Source: Streptomyces pseudovenezuelae
Lineage (GTDB): Bacteria > Actinomycetota > Actinomycetes > Streptomycetales > Streptomycetaceae
Assembly (NCBI RefSeq): GCF_029892565.1
Contig: NZ_JARXVH010000012.1
Span: forward strand, 62,001 to 126,000
Reading direction: 5' to 3'
DNA: 64,000 nt
The notes under the pieces were generated by a model, which did not search any database, was not told where the DNA came from, and saw nothing but the letters and a program-made list of their open reading frames with translations. The position numbers and the translations under genes are program-made. This document shows, one piece after another, positions 16,593 to 25,250 of the stretch. How positions within the stretch are numbered: the first letter of the stretch is position 1; each line of letters starts with the position of its first letter.

Positions 16593-18104
16593 TCAGCATC
16601 GGCCCCGATCCGCTCCGACGGACAACATCGCCTGGCGTGTCAACTTCCAGCCGTCGCCGTGTCGTTCGACGTAACCGAGTGATCGGAGTTCGTACAGTCT
16701 CGCGATCGCGTCGTCCTCCGTGGTCTGCGCATCGCGGGCGATCCCGTCGGCCGGCACCGCGCCGCGGGCGGGCAGTGCGGCGAGGACGTGCCGGGCAGCC
16801 GGGTCCAGCAGGTCCCGGGGCAGCACCGGCCCGCGCCGTTCCGGAGCCAGCTCCCCCATGTCGCCGACGAGTTCGACGACTTCGGCGGCGTCGGTGACCA
16901 GCACGGCGTCGGCGCGCAGCAGTTCGTGCACGCCGGCGGAGAGCGCACTGGTCGCCGGCCCCGGCACCCCTATCGTGTGGCGCCCCAACCGCCGTGCGGC
17001 CCGTGCGGTGACCAGCGAGCCGCTGCGGTAGGCGGCCTCGACGACCACGGTGCCCCGGGTCAACGCGGCGATCACTCGGTTGCGGACGATGAATCTGCTC
17101 GCTGTCGGATGCTCACCGGGCGCCAACTCGCCCACGACCAGGCCCTGTTCCGCGATCCTGCCGATCAACTCCGTGTGTCCGCGCGGATAGGGCCGGTCCA
17201 CCCCGCAGGCAAGCACCGCGACGGTGGCACCACCGGCGCCGAGCGCGCCCCGGTGTGCGGCGGCGTCGACCCCGTAGGCGCCGCCGGACACGACCACCCA
17301 GCCGCACTCGGCGAGCCCGGCGGCGAGGGTCGCGGCCATGTGTGCCCCGTACTCGGTGCAGGCCCGCGCGCCCACGACGGCGACGGATCTGAGCGCCCAC
17401 ATCCGCAGGCTCGCCGGACCGCGCACCCACAGCCCGAGCGGACGCGCGTCCCCGAGGTCGTCTATCTGCGCGGGCCACTCGGCGTCTCCGGGCCGGACGA
17501 ACCTGACCCCGGCGGCCCGCGCCACGGCGAGGTCCCGTTCGGGCTCGGCCCGCTCGGTCCGCGCCCGCAACCCGGCCCACCGTTTGTGGGTCACCCCGGC
17601 GAGCTGCGGGCCACGGCCGCGCAACCGCTCCAGCACCTCCTCGGCGCCCAGCTCCCGGACCCACCGTCCGCAGGTCTCGTCCCCCGGTTCGAGGACGCGG
17701 GTGAGGTGAACGACGGCGAGCAGCTCGGGCCCGGGACCGCCGTCCGCTGGCCCGCCTCCAGAACCGCCACCCACCGGCCCGGCCCCAGAACCACCGCCCA
17801 CCGGCCCGACCCCGGGACCGCCGCCCACCGACTCGACCCCAGAACCACCGCCCGCCAGCCCGCCTCCGGAACCGCCACCCACCGGCCCGGCCCCAGAACC
17901 ACCGCCCACCGGCCCGACCCCGGGACCGCCGCCCGCCGGCCCGACCCCAGAACCACCGCCCACCGGCCCGACCCCAGGGCCACCGCCCGTCGGCCCGCCT
18001 CCGGGACCGCCGCCCGCTGGCTCGACCCCAGGGCCACCGCCCGTCGGCCCGGCCCCAGGGCGACCGCCCACCGGCCCCGCCCCGGCTTCCTCCTCCGCGC
18101 TCAT
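16593..18104 (-). CDS. dprA: DNA-processing protein DprA with expanded repeat N-terminus
   Basis: The product is 503 aa, about 120 longer than typical DprA. After nine residues come 13 tandem 9-residue units of the type GPVGGGSGV (residues 10-126). A SAM-like region follows, then the DprA Rossmann domain with VAVVGARACTEYG, VVSGGAYGVDAAAH, RFIVRNRVIAALT and VVVEAAYRSGS. A winged-helix-like C-terminus reads ARLYELRSLGYVERHGDGWKLT. DprA loads RecA on incoming single-stranded DNA; its role in non-competent Streptomyces is unclear. Its ATG overlaps the comM TGA (ATGA), indicating coupled translation. Confidence 0.93.
   Translation of the reverse strand: MSAEEEAGAGPVGGRPGAGPTGGGPGVEPAGGGPGGGPTGGGPGVGPVGGGSGVGPAGGGPGVGPVGGGSGAGPVGGGSGGGLAGGGSGVESVGGGPGVGPVGGGSGAGPVGGGSGGGPADGGPGPELLAVVHLTRVLEPGDETCGRWVRELGAEEVLERLRGRGPQLAGVTHKRWAGLRARTERAEPERDLAVARAAGVRFVRPGDAEWPAQIDDLGDARPLGLWVRGPASLRMWALRSVAVVGARACTEYGAHMAATLAAGLAECGWVVVSGGAYGVDAAAHRGALGAGGATVAVLACGVDRPYPRGHTELIGRIAEQGLVVGELAPGEHPTASRFIVRNRVIAALTRGTVVVEAAYRSGSLVTARAARRLGRHTIGVPGPATSALSAGVHELLRADAVLVTDAAEVVELVGDMGELAPERRGPVLPRDLLDPAARHVLAALPARGAVPADGIARDAQTTEDDAIARLYELRSLGYVERHGDGWKLTRQAMLSVGADRGRC
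17727..18077 (-). repeat. 13 x 27-bp tandem repeat inside dprA
   Basis: Thirteen in-frame units of 27 bp each encode nine residues. The consensus is G-P-x-G-G-G-(P/S)-G-x, with variants such as EPAGGGPGG, GLAGGGSGV and ESVGGGPGV. Units differ by a few bases, so the array is not brand new but looks prone to slippage. It lies directly after the start of dprA and adds about 117 Gly-rich disordered residues. Confidence 0.9.
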
Positions 18105-19726
18105 GTCAGCGCCCCGATGGCCATCGGCACCCCTCGGGGCACTCCGGTGCGCAGTTGCAGCGCCAGGGCCACGTCGGTCGCGTCGGGCCGGTCGTGGCCC
18201 ACGAGGTCGGCCACGGTCCAGGCCACGCGCAGCACCCGGTCGATGCCGCGGGCGCTGAGCACCCCCCGCTCCAGGCTGCGCTCGGCCTCGTCCATGGCCC
18301 CCGGCGTCGCATGCCAGCGGCTGCGCAGCTCGCGCCCCGGCACCTCGCTGTTGCTGCGCCACGGGGTGCCCGTGAACCGTTCGGTCGCGCGCTCCCGTGC
18401 CGCCCTGACCCGGTCGGCGACCGTCGCGGTGGACTCGCCCCGGGCGCCGGGCGCGGTGAGTTGAGCGCGGGTCACCGGGTCGACCTCGACCCGGAGGTCG
18501 ACCCGGTCGAGCAGCGGTCCGGACAGCCGCGCCTGATAGCGGCGGATCGTCGAGGGCGGGCAGTCGCACAGGGAGTTCAGCTGCGAGAAACGTCCGCAGG
18601 GGCACGGGTTGGCCGCGAGCACCATCAGGAAGCGTGCCGGGAACCGCACCACCCCGGCACTGCGCGCGATCACCACGTGCCCCGCCTCCAGCGGTTGCCG
18701 CAGGGCGTCGAGGGTCTGGCTGTGGAACTCCGGCGCCTCGTCGAGGAAGAGCACGCCCCGGTGGGCCAGCGAGACCGCACCGGGCCTCGGGATGCCCGGG
18801 CCGCCACCGACGAGCGACTGCATCGTGGCCGAGTGGTGCGGGGCGCAGTAGGGAGCCGCGTCGACGAGGGGCTTGCCCGGGGGCAGCAGCCCGGCCACCG
18901 AGTGCACCGCCGTGACCTCCAGGGACTCCTCCCGGCCGAGCGGGGGCAGGACGGCGGGCAGCCGCTCCGCGAGCATCGTCTTGCCCGCGCCGGGCGGTCC
19001 CTCCAGGAACAGGTGGTGTCCGCCCGCGGCCGACACCTCCACGGCGGTGCGCGCCGACATCTGGCCCACGACATCGGCCAGGTCATGGCCGTGGTCATGC
19101 TGTGCGGCGCCCATGCTGTGCATGCCCGTGGCCGCTCCGGTGCCCGGTACCCGCAGCCCTGCGAGGAGCGGATCCGGGCGGCCCAGGTCGTCGGGCGTCT
19201 CCTCGGGTACGGGCTCGTCCGTGAGCACCGCGATGAGCTGGCGCAGGCTGCGGACGCCCAGCACCGAGATGCCGGGCACCAACGTGGCCTCCGCGGCGGC
19301 GCACTCCGGCACCACCACCTGCTCGTAGCCGGCGTCGGCGGCGGCCAGTACCGCGGGCAGGATGCCCCGGACCGGTCGCACGCGCCCGTCCAGGCCCAGC
19401 TCCCCGATCATCACGATGTCGGCGAGCACCCGCGGGTCGATCCGCTCACTGGCGCCGAGCACCGCGCACGCGACAGCGAGGTCGAACCCGCTGCCCGCCT
19501 TGGGCACCGACGCCGGGCTGAGCCCGACCGTCAGCTTCTTCTGCGGCCACTCGCCCCCGGAGTTCACCACCGCCGCCCGTACCCGATCCCGGCTCTCCGT
19601 CAGACTCTTGTCCGGCAGGCCGACCAGCGTGAACGCCGCGACCCCCGGTTCGAGGTCGGCCTGGACCTCGACGACCACTCCCTCGACGCCCACCAGGGCC
19701 ACCGAGCACGTCCGTGCGAACGCCAT
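18101..19726 (-). CDS. comM: ComM/YifB family Mg-chelatase-like AAA+ helicase
   Basis: The product is 541 aa. The N-terminal Lon-protease-like domain (1-170; GLPDKSLTESRDRVRAAV, KKLTVGLSPASVPKAGSGFDLA) is followed by an AAA+ domain with Walker A GPPGAGKT, Walker B VLFLDE and a C-terminal Mg_chelatase_C part. A Cys cluster (NPCPCGRF...CDCPPS) is typical. ComM is a hexameric branch-migration helicase acting in transformation and homologous recombination, in keeping with dprA next to it. It starts 1 bp after the yraN stop and overlaps dprA. Confidence 0.93.
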   Translation of the reverse strand: MAFARTCSVALVGVEGVVVEVQADLEPGVAAFTLVGLPDKSLTESRDRVRAAVVNSGGEWPQKKLTVGLSPASVPKAGSGFDLAVACAVLGASERIDPRVLADIVMIGELGLDGRVRPVRGILPAVLAAADAGYEQVVVPECAAAEATLVPGISVLGVRSLRQLIAVLTDEPVPEETPDDLGRPDPLLAGLRVPGTGAATGMHSMGAAQHDHGHDLADVVGQMSARTAVEVSAAGGHHLFLEGPPGAGKTMLAERLPAVLPPLGREESLEVTAVHSVAGLLPPGKPLVDAAPYCAPHHSATMQSLVGGGPGIPRPGAVSLAHRGVLFLDEAPEFHSQTLDALRQPLEAGHVVIARSAGVVRFPARFLMVLAANPCPCGRFSQLNSLCDCPPSTIRRYQARLSGPLLDRVDLRVEVDPVTRAQLTAPGARGESTATVADRVRAARERATERFTGTPWRSNSEVPGRELRSRWHATPGAMDEAERSLERGVLSARGIDRVLRVAWTVADLVGHDRPDATDVALALQLRTGVPRGVPMAIGALT

Positions 19727-19727
19727 C

Positions 19728-20090
19728 TCAGGCCACCCCCCGCGCGTGCTCGACCACGGGTGCGCCGCGATCGGGGAGCAGGACGCCGACCAGGTCGATG
19801 CGGACGCCTCCCGGCGGTGCGCCCCCGTGCTCCTGGGCCCAGCGCTCCGCGAGGGTGCGCAGCCGCTCCGCCTTGGTCGGCGTGACCGCGGCCATGGGAT
19901 GTTCGAAGGGACCCGCCCTGCGGGTCTTCACCTCGCAGACCACCAGGACGTCCCCGTCCCGGGCCACGATGTCGATCTCGCCGGTCCGCCCGCAGCGCCA
20001 GTTGCGCTCCAGGACGGTCAGGCCGGCCTCGCTCAGTCGCCGCGCGGCGAGGTCTTCTCCGTACTTGCCGAGTGCGCTTCGTGCGTTCAT
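19728..20090 (-). CDS. YraN family (UPF0102) endonuclease-like protein
   Basis: The product is 120 aa. The restriction-endonuclease-like core is visible: GKYGEDLAARRLSEAGL, NWRCGRTGEIDIVARDGDVLVVCEVKTR, with the E...D...ExK catalytic pattern. The family is linked by neighbourhood to comM/dprA and rplS/trmD operons, but its substrate is not firmly known. The ATG at 20090 was preferred over an upstream in-frame start because homologues begin near NARSALGKYGE. It is followed after 1 bp by comM. Confidence 0.9.
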   Translation of the reverse strand: MNARSALGKYGEDLAARRLSEAGLTVLERNWRCGRTGEIDIVARDGDVLVVCEVKTRRAGPFEHPMAAVTPTKAERLRTLAERWAQEHGGAPPGGVRIDLVGVLLPDRGAPVVEHARGVA

Positions 20091-20196
20091 GTCGGCACCA
20101 CCTCCGGCGCCAACGCTCACGCAACCGGGCGGATCAAGTTGATCTTGGTGCGCTACTCACCGGTTGTGGAAAACTCCGCCACCCACACGAGGGACC

Positions 20197-20214
20197 CTCA
20201 CCCGCTCGGGTGAG
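20197..20214. terminator. Palindromic hairpin downstream of DUF2469 gene
   Basis: CTCACCCG (20197-20204) and CGGGTGAG (20207-20214) form an 8-bp perfect stem with a 2-nt gap. It lies 34 bp after the DUF2469 stop and about 107 bp before the yraN start, so terminator or operator are both possible. Confidence 0.45.
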
Positions 20215-20247
20215 TATCGCCCGCACGAACGACCGTCACAGCCGCCG

Positions 20248-20556
20248 TCACCCGCCCGGCAGCTCCAGATCGCTCTTGTTGAGCTCTTCGATGTTCACGT
20301 CCTTGAACGTGAGGACGCGGACCTGCTTCACGAAGCGGGCCGGGCGATACATGTCCCAGACCCACGCGTCCGCCATCGACACCTCGAAGAACACCTCACC
20401 CTGGACCGAGTGCACCTGCATCTCGTAGTCGTTGGTCAGGTAGAAACGCCGCTCGGTCTCGATCACGTATTTGAACAGACCGACGACATCGCGGTACTCC
20501 CGGTAGAGCTTCAGCTCCATCTCGGTCTCGTACTTCTCGAGGTCCTCGGCGCTCAT
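20248..20556 (-). CDS. DUF2469 family conserved actinobacterial protein
   Basis: The product is 102 aa, acidic and aromatic-rich, with the very conserved stretches DLEKYETEMELKLYREYRDVV and ADAWVWDMYRPARFVKQVRV. It belongs to DUF2469, found in nearly all actinobacteria between the rplS/lepB cluster and yraN/comM. No catalytic motif is visible and no function is established. It is preceded by AAGGGGAA at a good distance from the ATG. Confidence 0.92.
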   Translation of the reverse strand: MSAEDLEKYETEMELKLYREYRDVVGLFKYVIETERRFYLTNDYEMQVHSVQGEVFFEVSMADAWVWDMYRPARFVKQVRVLTFKDVNIEELNKSDLELPGG

Positions 20557-20612
20557 GGCATGTTCCCCTTCAGCCGTGCGATCCCACCATTGTGCGCCAG
20601 TCCCGCATGCCC

Positions 20613-21125
20613 CTAGACGATTTCTGGGTCAAGGGTCACCGGGCCGGGCGGGGGACCTTCGTCGAGCAGCCTGCGCAGCAGCTCGGCGAGTCTGGTCGGA
20701 TACACCGTCTCATGTGCCCGGGTCAGTTCCTGACAGGTCCACCAACGCGCTCCGGCGACGCTGCGCCGCTCCAGCTCGGTCAGCCCCAGGGCCTGGGTCA
20801 CCGTCTGCGTCGTACGGGCCAGGTAGTACCACTCGTCCTGGTCCCAGCGCCGACCGGCGAACGGGAAGGAGCACATCCGCCGCCACAGCACCGGGCCGAG
20901 TTCGATGTCGGTGATGCCGGTCTCCTCGGCGAGTTCCCGCACGGCGGCCTGCTCGCGGGTCTCCTCGCCCTCGACGCCGCCGCCCGGGGTGAACCACCAG
21001 TCGTCGGAGGGGTCGTCCGGCTCATGGCCGTACAGGAGCAGGATGCGGTCGTCGGGGTCGAGCAGCACGACCCGGGCGACCTTGCGCAACCCGCCCTCGT
21101 AGGTGTCCGTCGCCTCAGCGGGCAC
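20613..21125 (-). CDS. NUDIX hydrolase
   Basis: The product is 170 aa. The Nudix box reads GGGVEGEETREQAAVRELAEETGI with the GxxxxxExxxxxxxREUxEExGU residues all present, so it should hydrolyse a nucleoside diphosphate linked to another group; the substrate is unknown. The GTG at 21125 has GGAG about 9 nt upstream and overlaps the end of sipZ by 11 bp. This suggests coupling to the signal peptidase operon. Longer upstream starts would read through sipZ out of frame. Confidence 0.88.
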   Translation of the reverse strand: MPAEATDTYEGGLRKVARVVLLDPDDRILLLYGHEPDDPSDDWWFTPGGGVEGEETREQAAVRELAEETGITDIELGPVLWRRMCSFPFAGRRWDQDEWYYLARTTQTVTQALGLTELERRSVAGARWWTCQELTRAHETVYPTRLAELLRRLLDEGPPPGPVTLDPEIV

Positions 21126-21894
21126 CCACGGGCTCCGTCCGATTCCGGGCGCGGCGGCCGCCCAGCCGCTTGGCGATCGGGCCGTACGCGCCGCCGCCCA
21201 GAACGAGCACCGCACCTACGACGATCAGCGCGACGATCGTGCGCAGCGGGCCCGGCGTGGAGAGGGCGCCCAGCTCCTCGAAGCCGGTCGGCTTCTTCAG
21301 CATGCCGTTCATGGGCCAGACGACCGCGTCGACGCGGGCCGTCACGGCACTGCGCGAGACCGTGCCGTTCGCCGCGTCCGTGAGGTGGGCGGTGGAGTCG
21401 AGGGAGCCCTGGCGCTCGTCGCCGAGCAGGAACAGCCGGCCCTTGGGCACGGTGACGGACGGGAAGTTCGTGATCTCGGCGAGGCTGCCCTTGGGCAGAT
21501 ACGGCTCGTCTATCTGCTTGCCGTTGACGGTCAGCTTGCCGTTCGTGCAGCAGGAGACCTTGTCACCGCCGACCGCGACCACGCGCTTGACCACGGCCGC
21601 GTTGGTCACCCAGCTCTTGTCGTTGAAGACGACGACATCGCCCCGGTGCAGTTCGCCGCCGTCGACGCGCTGGGCCAGCACCCGGTCACCGGCGTCGATC
21701 GTCGGCGTCATCGAGCTGGTGGGCACGGTGTACGGCTTGTAGACCACCGCTCCCCAGGCGAACCCTCCAAGGAACAGCACAATGCCCAGTGCGACCGCCA
21801 GTCCGGACAGTCGCTGTCCGGTCCGGCTGCCCACCGGGCCCGTGCCTGTGCCGCCGCTGTGCGGGGCCGTACGCGTCATGCTCTCGCCACCCAT
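21115..21894 (-). CDS. sipZ: Type I signal peptidase, fourth of four (SipZ type)
   Basis: The product is 259 aa. There is one N-terminal membrane helix (LAVALGIVLFLGGFAWGAVV) and the catalytic Ser in PTSSMTPT. The catalytic Lys is in VVKRVVAVGGD, and box E reads GDERQGSLDS where the other three have GDHR. A second hydrophobic segment near the C-terminus (IVALIVVGAVLVLGGG) anchors the end. It removes signal peptides from Sec/Tat exports on the outer face of the membrane. It is the last sip gene and overlaps the NUDIX gene. Confidence 0.92.
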   Translation of the reverse strand: MGGESMTRTAPHSGGTGTGPVGSRTGQRLSGLAVALGIVLFLGGFAWGAVVYKPYTVPTSSMTPTIDAGDRVLAQRVDGGELHRGDVVVFNDKSWVTNAAVVKRVVAVGGDKVSCCTNGKLTVNGKQIDEPYLPKGSLAEITNFPSVTVPKGRLFLLGDERQGSLDSTAHLTDAANGTVSRSAVTARVDAVVWPMNGMLKKPTGFEELGALSTPGPLRTIVALIVVGAVLVLGGGAYGPIAKRLGGRRARNRTEPVGAR

Positions 21895-21995
21895 GGATCC
21901 GCACCCTACCCGGCGGTACCTGACCCGGTCAGCCCCTCACGGGGACCGGGGTCACAGCTCCACGAGGGCTTCACGAAGGGATGCTGCGAGCCGCC

Positions 21996-22979
21996 TCAGC
22001 GGGTCTCGGCGGGCGCGATCCGCCGCCGGCGCCACAGGGCCACCGGCACCATTCCGGCGAGGGCGACCGCGTCGGGCGCGGCCGTCAGGGCTCCGGACGC
22101 CGAGGACTGGTCGCTCAGGCCCTGCTGGTCGAAGGTGTCCGGGACCGGGAGGGTGTCCCAGCGGTTGATCGGCCAGGCGATGACGATGGCGCGGCCGACG
22201 ACGTCCTTGACCGGGACCATGCCGTGGTGCGCGTCGTCCTGGTTGTAGCGGGAGTCGCGGGAGTTCTGGCGGTGGTCGCCCATCACCCAGATGTAGCCCT
22301 TGGGGATCTTCACCGTGAACTGACCGCCCTGATCGTCCACGCTGCACGGCGTGTTGCCGGCGTAGACGAACGAAGTGTCGTTCAGTGCCTTGCCGTTGAC
22401 CTTCACCGGTCCGGTGCCCTTGCAGGAGACCGTGTCGCCGCCGACGCCGATGACGCGCTTGATGAGGTCCTTCTCCTCGGCGGACGGCATCAGGCCGATC
22501 CAGCTGAGGACCTTCTGCAGCGCATTCGGGTCGGCCGTGGGCTCGCCCGCCAACCAGTTGTCCGGGTCGTGGAAGACGACGACCTCGCCGCGCTCGGGCT
22601 CCGACCCGAACCACGGGGTGAGCTTGTCGACCAGGACCCGGTCGCCCTGCTGGAGGGTGTTCTGCATCGAGTCCGAGGGGATCGAGAACGCCTGCACCAG
22701 GAAGGTCTTGATCAGCAGCGCGAGCACGAGCGCGATGCCGATCAGGATCGGCAGCTCCTTCCAGAAGGAGCGGGGCTTCTTCGGCCCCGGCGTCGGATCG
22801 CCCGGACCCCGGTCCTCGGCCCGGGTCCGCTCGCCGGACGCCGGAGCGTCACTGGTCGCCCCGGAGTCACTCCCGGGGGTCACGGCGCTGTCCGCGGCCG
22901 GGACGGCTGCTTCCGCGGGTTGCCCGCGGTGCTCCTCGCCGTCGTGTCCGGACCGTGCGCCAACCGCCACATCCCCCAC
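21996..22979 (-). CDS. sipY: Type I signal peptidase, third of four (SipY type)
   Basis: The product is 327 aa. A long polar N-terminal region (about 75 residues) precedes one membrane helix (LPILIGIALVLALLIKTFLVQAF). The catalytic Ser is in PSDSMQNT, Lys in LIKRVIGVGGD, and box E is GDHRQNSRDS. A short hydrophobic stretch and RRRR lie close to the C-terminus. In Streptomyces SipY is a major general peptidase. The ATG at 22979 lies inside the 3' end of sipX in another frame, an overlap of 113 bp. Confidence 0.92.
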   Translation of the reverse strand: MGDVAVGARSGHDGEEHRGQPAEAAVPAADSAVTPGSDSGATSDAPASGERTRAEDRGPGDPTPGPKKPRSFWKELPILIGIALVLALLIKTFLVQAFSIPSDSMQNTLQQGDRVLVDKLTPWFGSEPERGEVVVFHDPDNWLAGEPTADPNALQKVLSWIGLMPSAEEKDLIKRVIGVGGDTVSCKGTGPVKVNGKALNDTSFVYAGNTPCSVDDQGGQFTVKIPKGYIWVMGDHRQNSRDSRYNQDDAHHGMVPVKDVVGRAIVIAWPINRWDTLPVPDTFDQQGLSDQSSASGALTAAPDAVALAGMVPVALWRRRRIAPAETR

Positions 22980-23976
22980 GCCAACTCCTTACTCTGTGCC
23001 GCCGCCTGCCCCATGTACGGCGCAGGCCCACCACTCCCATAACGAGCGGGAGTTCCGCAGGGCTCGGGAGTTGGATCGTTCCGTTCGGATCGTCGGAGGC
23101 AACCCTATGCGACAGCTGGGGGACGGCGGTCGTCCCCGACACCGAGTTGGAAACGGAGGCGAAAGTTTTAGGTTCGTTGAGGCTGGTCATGTGCCCGAAC
23201 GGCCAGGCGATGACCTTGGCGCGGCCCACCACAGAGTCCAGGGAGACCGTTCCGCCGTAGTCGGTGTCCTGATGTGCCCGGGAATCAGCCGAGTTGGCGC
23301 GGTGGTCGCCCATCACCCACAGCCGCCCCTTGGGGACGGTGATGTCGAACTGCTGGATGGAGGGGGCGTTTCCGGGATACAGGTAGTCGCCCTCGGTCAG
23401 GGGAACACCGTTGACGGTGACCCGGCCTTGCGTGTCACAGCACTTGACGTTGTCGCCGCCGACGCCGACGACCCGCTTGATGAGGTCCTTCTCGTTGTCG
23501 GACGGCAACAGGCCGATGAAGGTGAGCCCTTCCTTGACCTGCTTGATCACGATGGGGTCGCTCTTCTTGGTGGTGGTCTGCTCGTCGTCGAGCCAGCCGC
23601 CGGGGTCCTTGAAGACGACGACGTCCCCGCGCTTGGGCTCGGAGCCGAACCACGGGGTGAACTTGTCCACCAGGACACGGTCGCCGATCCGGATCGTCTG
23701 CTCCATGGAGCCGGACGGGATCACGAACGCCTGCACCAGGAAGGTCTTCAGGACCAGGGCTATGAGGACGGCGACGCCGACGAGGAGGGGTATCTCCTTG
23801 ACCGCGCTGCGCCGTCGGCGGCGCTTGACCTTGCGCTGCAGCTTGCGCCGATCGGCACGGGAGCGGCCGTCGCCCGCCGGGGCGCTGCTGGTGCGCCGGG
23901 AGCCGGTGGGAAGCAGGTTCTCGGTGCCGAAAGGGTTGCTGGGCACCGAGCCTCGCGGTCTGCCGCGGTTACCCAT
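22867..23976 (-). CDS. sipX: Type I signal peptidase, second of four (SipX type)
   Basis: The product is 369 aa. A very basic cytoplasmic N-terminus (RKLQRKVKRRRRR) precedes a single helix (IPLLVGVAVLIALVLKTFLVQAF). Ser is in PSGSMEQT, Lys in LIKRVVGVGGD, and box E is GDHRANSADS. The last 60 or so residues are Arg/Gly/Trp-rich and read through the start of sipY in another frame; they have no family features and may be non-conserved. Its ATG overlaps the sipW stop by 8 bp. Confidence 0.9.
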   Translation of the reverse strand: MGNRGRPRGSVPSNPFGTENLLPTGSRRTSSAPAGDGRSRADRRKLQRKVKRRRRRSAVKEIPLLVGVAVLIALVLKTFLVQAFVIPSGSMEQTIRIGDRVLVDKFTPWFGSEPKRGDVVVFKDPGGWLDDEQTTTKKSDPIVIKQVKEGLTFIGLLPSDNEKDLIKRVVGVGGDNVKCCDTQGRVTVNGVPLTEGDYLYPGNAPSIQQFDITVPKGRLWVMGDHRANSADSRAHQDTDYGGTVSLDSVVGRAKVIAWPFGHMTSLNEPKTFASVSNSVSGTTAVPQLSHRVASDDPNGTIQLPSPAELPLVMGVVGLRRTWGRRRHRVRSWRGGCGGWRTVRTRRRGAPRATRGSSRPGRGQRRDPRE

Positions 23977-24721
23977 GCGCACCGTCCCCCTTCTCAGACG
24001 CGGTCGCCTCCGCGGCGGGCACGCGCGCATAGGCGCTCGGACGGTGCAGGCGGGTCCAGTGGTCGGTGGGCCAGGCGATCCAGTCGGCGCGTCCCACGAC
24101 GTCGGCCACGGGGATCATGCCGCCGCCGGGCGAGCCCAGGTGGTCGCGGGAGTCGCTGGAGTCGCTGCGGTGGTCGCCGAGGACGAAGAGGGTGCCGTCG
24201 GGCACGCGGACGTCGAAGGGGACCGTGGACGGACCGTCGCCGGGGAACAGGAACGTCGACTCGTCGACCGACCGGCCGTTCACCTGGAGCCTCCCCTCCT
24301 TGTCACAGCAGACCACGTGGTCTGCCCCCACACCCACTACCCGTTTGACGTAGTCGCCGTTCCCGAAGTAACCGGTTCCGTCGAACACGACGACATCACC
24401 GCGCCGCGGCTCGGCACCAAAACGGTACGCCAACTTATTTACGAGAACGCGGTCGCCGATCCTCAATCCGTTCTCCATGGATCCGCTGGGAATCTGGAAG
24501 GGTTGGACCACGAAAGCGTTGAGGAGCAGCAAAAACACCAGGCAGACCAGTGCGGTCAGGGTGATGAACCCGCCGGGCAGCCAGTCGGTGATCCACGCCA
24601 CCAACGCGAAACGCGACCGGCCCTCCGAACCCTCTGTGTCCGAGTTCTCCCCGGATGTCCCCGGGGAGTCGGAAGGGCTGGAGGAGCGGTCGCGCTCCGT
24701 CGACTGTGCTTCGGTGTCCAT
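23969..24721 (-). CDS. sipW: Type I signal peptidase, first of four (SipW type)
   Basis: The product is 250 aa. The acidic Ser-rich N-terminus is followed by a membrane helix (FITLTALVCLVFLLLLNAFVV). Catalytic Ser is in PSGSMENG, Lys in YVKRVVGVGAD, and box E is GDHRSDSSDS. The C-terminus is soluble. The gene begins 45 bp after rplS, so the four peptidase genes and the NUDIX gene are probably read from the ribosomal operon promoter as well as any internal one. The four paralogues in tandem are a Streptomyces hallmark. Confidence 0.92.
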   Translation of the reverse strand: MDTEAQSTERDRSSSPSDSPGTSGENSDTEGSEGRSRFALVAWITDWLPGGFITLTALVCLVFLLLLNAFVVQPFQIPSGSMENGLRIGDRVLVNKLAYRFGAEPRRGDVVVFDGTGYFGNGDYVKRVVGVGADHVVCCDKEGRLQVNGRSVDESTFLFPGDGPSTVPFDVRVPDGTLFVLGDHRSDSSDSRDHLGSPGGGMIPVADVVGRADWIAWPTDHWTRLHRPSAYARVPAAEATASEKGDGAHG

Positions 24722-24766
24722 CGGAGCCAGATGCTATCCGGCCCCTCTGTGACGCCCGGAGAGCGC

Positions 24767-25117
24767 TCAGTTGTCGCGCTTCTCCTTGATCTTCGCGGCC
24801 TTGCCGCGCAGCTCGCGCAGGTAGTACAGCTTCGCGCGACGCACGTCACCGCGGGTGACGAGCTCGATCTTCTCCACGATCGGGGTGTGCACCGGGAAGG
24901 TGCGCTCGACGCCGACGGAGAAGGAGACCTTGCGGACCGTGAAGGTCTCGCGGACGCCGGCACCCTGGCGACGGATCACCACGCCCTTGAACTGCTGCAC
25001 ACGGGAGCGGTTGCCCTCGATGACGCGGACGTGCACGTTGACCGTGTCGCCCGGGCGGAAGGCCGGGATGTCGGTGCGCAGCGATGCGCCGTCGACGATG
25101 TCGAGCAGGTTGGACAT
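24767..25117 (-). CDS. rplS: 50S ribosomal protein L19
   Basis: The product is 116 aa, the normal length for L19, with FRPGDTVNVHVRVIEGNRSR and GVERTFPVHTPIVEKIELV. It sits at the 30S-50S interface. The ATG at 25117 is used; an in-frame GTG at 25144 would add nine residues not seen in the family. It follows trmD after 133 bp containing a strong hairpin, and precedes the signal peptidase genes. Confidence 0.96.
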   Translation of the reverse strand: MSNLLDIVDGASLRTDIPAFRPGDTVNVHVRVIEGNRSRVQQFKGVVIRRQGAGVRETFTVRKVSFSVGVERTFPVHTPIVEKIELVTRGDVRRAKLYYLRELRGKAAKIKEKRDN

Positions 25118-25195
25118 TTCGTCTGCTTTCTTCGCTGATGCCACAGGTCATCACCGGGAACTAGGTTCTCTGAAGGATGCTGTCCGGGTCGGGGC

Positions 25196-25230
25196 GGGCG
25201 TCGTGTCCCCCTGTGGCAGGGGCGCACGCC
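25196..25230 (-). terminator. Hairpin in the trmD-rplS gap
   Basis: CCCCTG (25208-25213) and CAGGGG (25217-25222) form a perfect stem with a 3-nt loop. It is extended on both sides by the partly paired GGCGT...ACGCC arms. It may terminate trmD transcripts, attenuate rplS, or be part of an L19 leader; the sequence does not decide. Confidence 0.55.
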
Positions 25231-25250
25231 GGACGACGCACAACAGCGAC

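Noticed and set aside
17727..18077. CRISPR-like array of 27-bp repeats
   Set aside because: Units are contiguous with no spacers, are multiples of 3 and stay in frame inside dprA.
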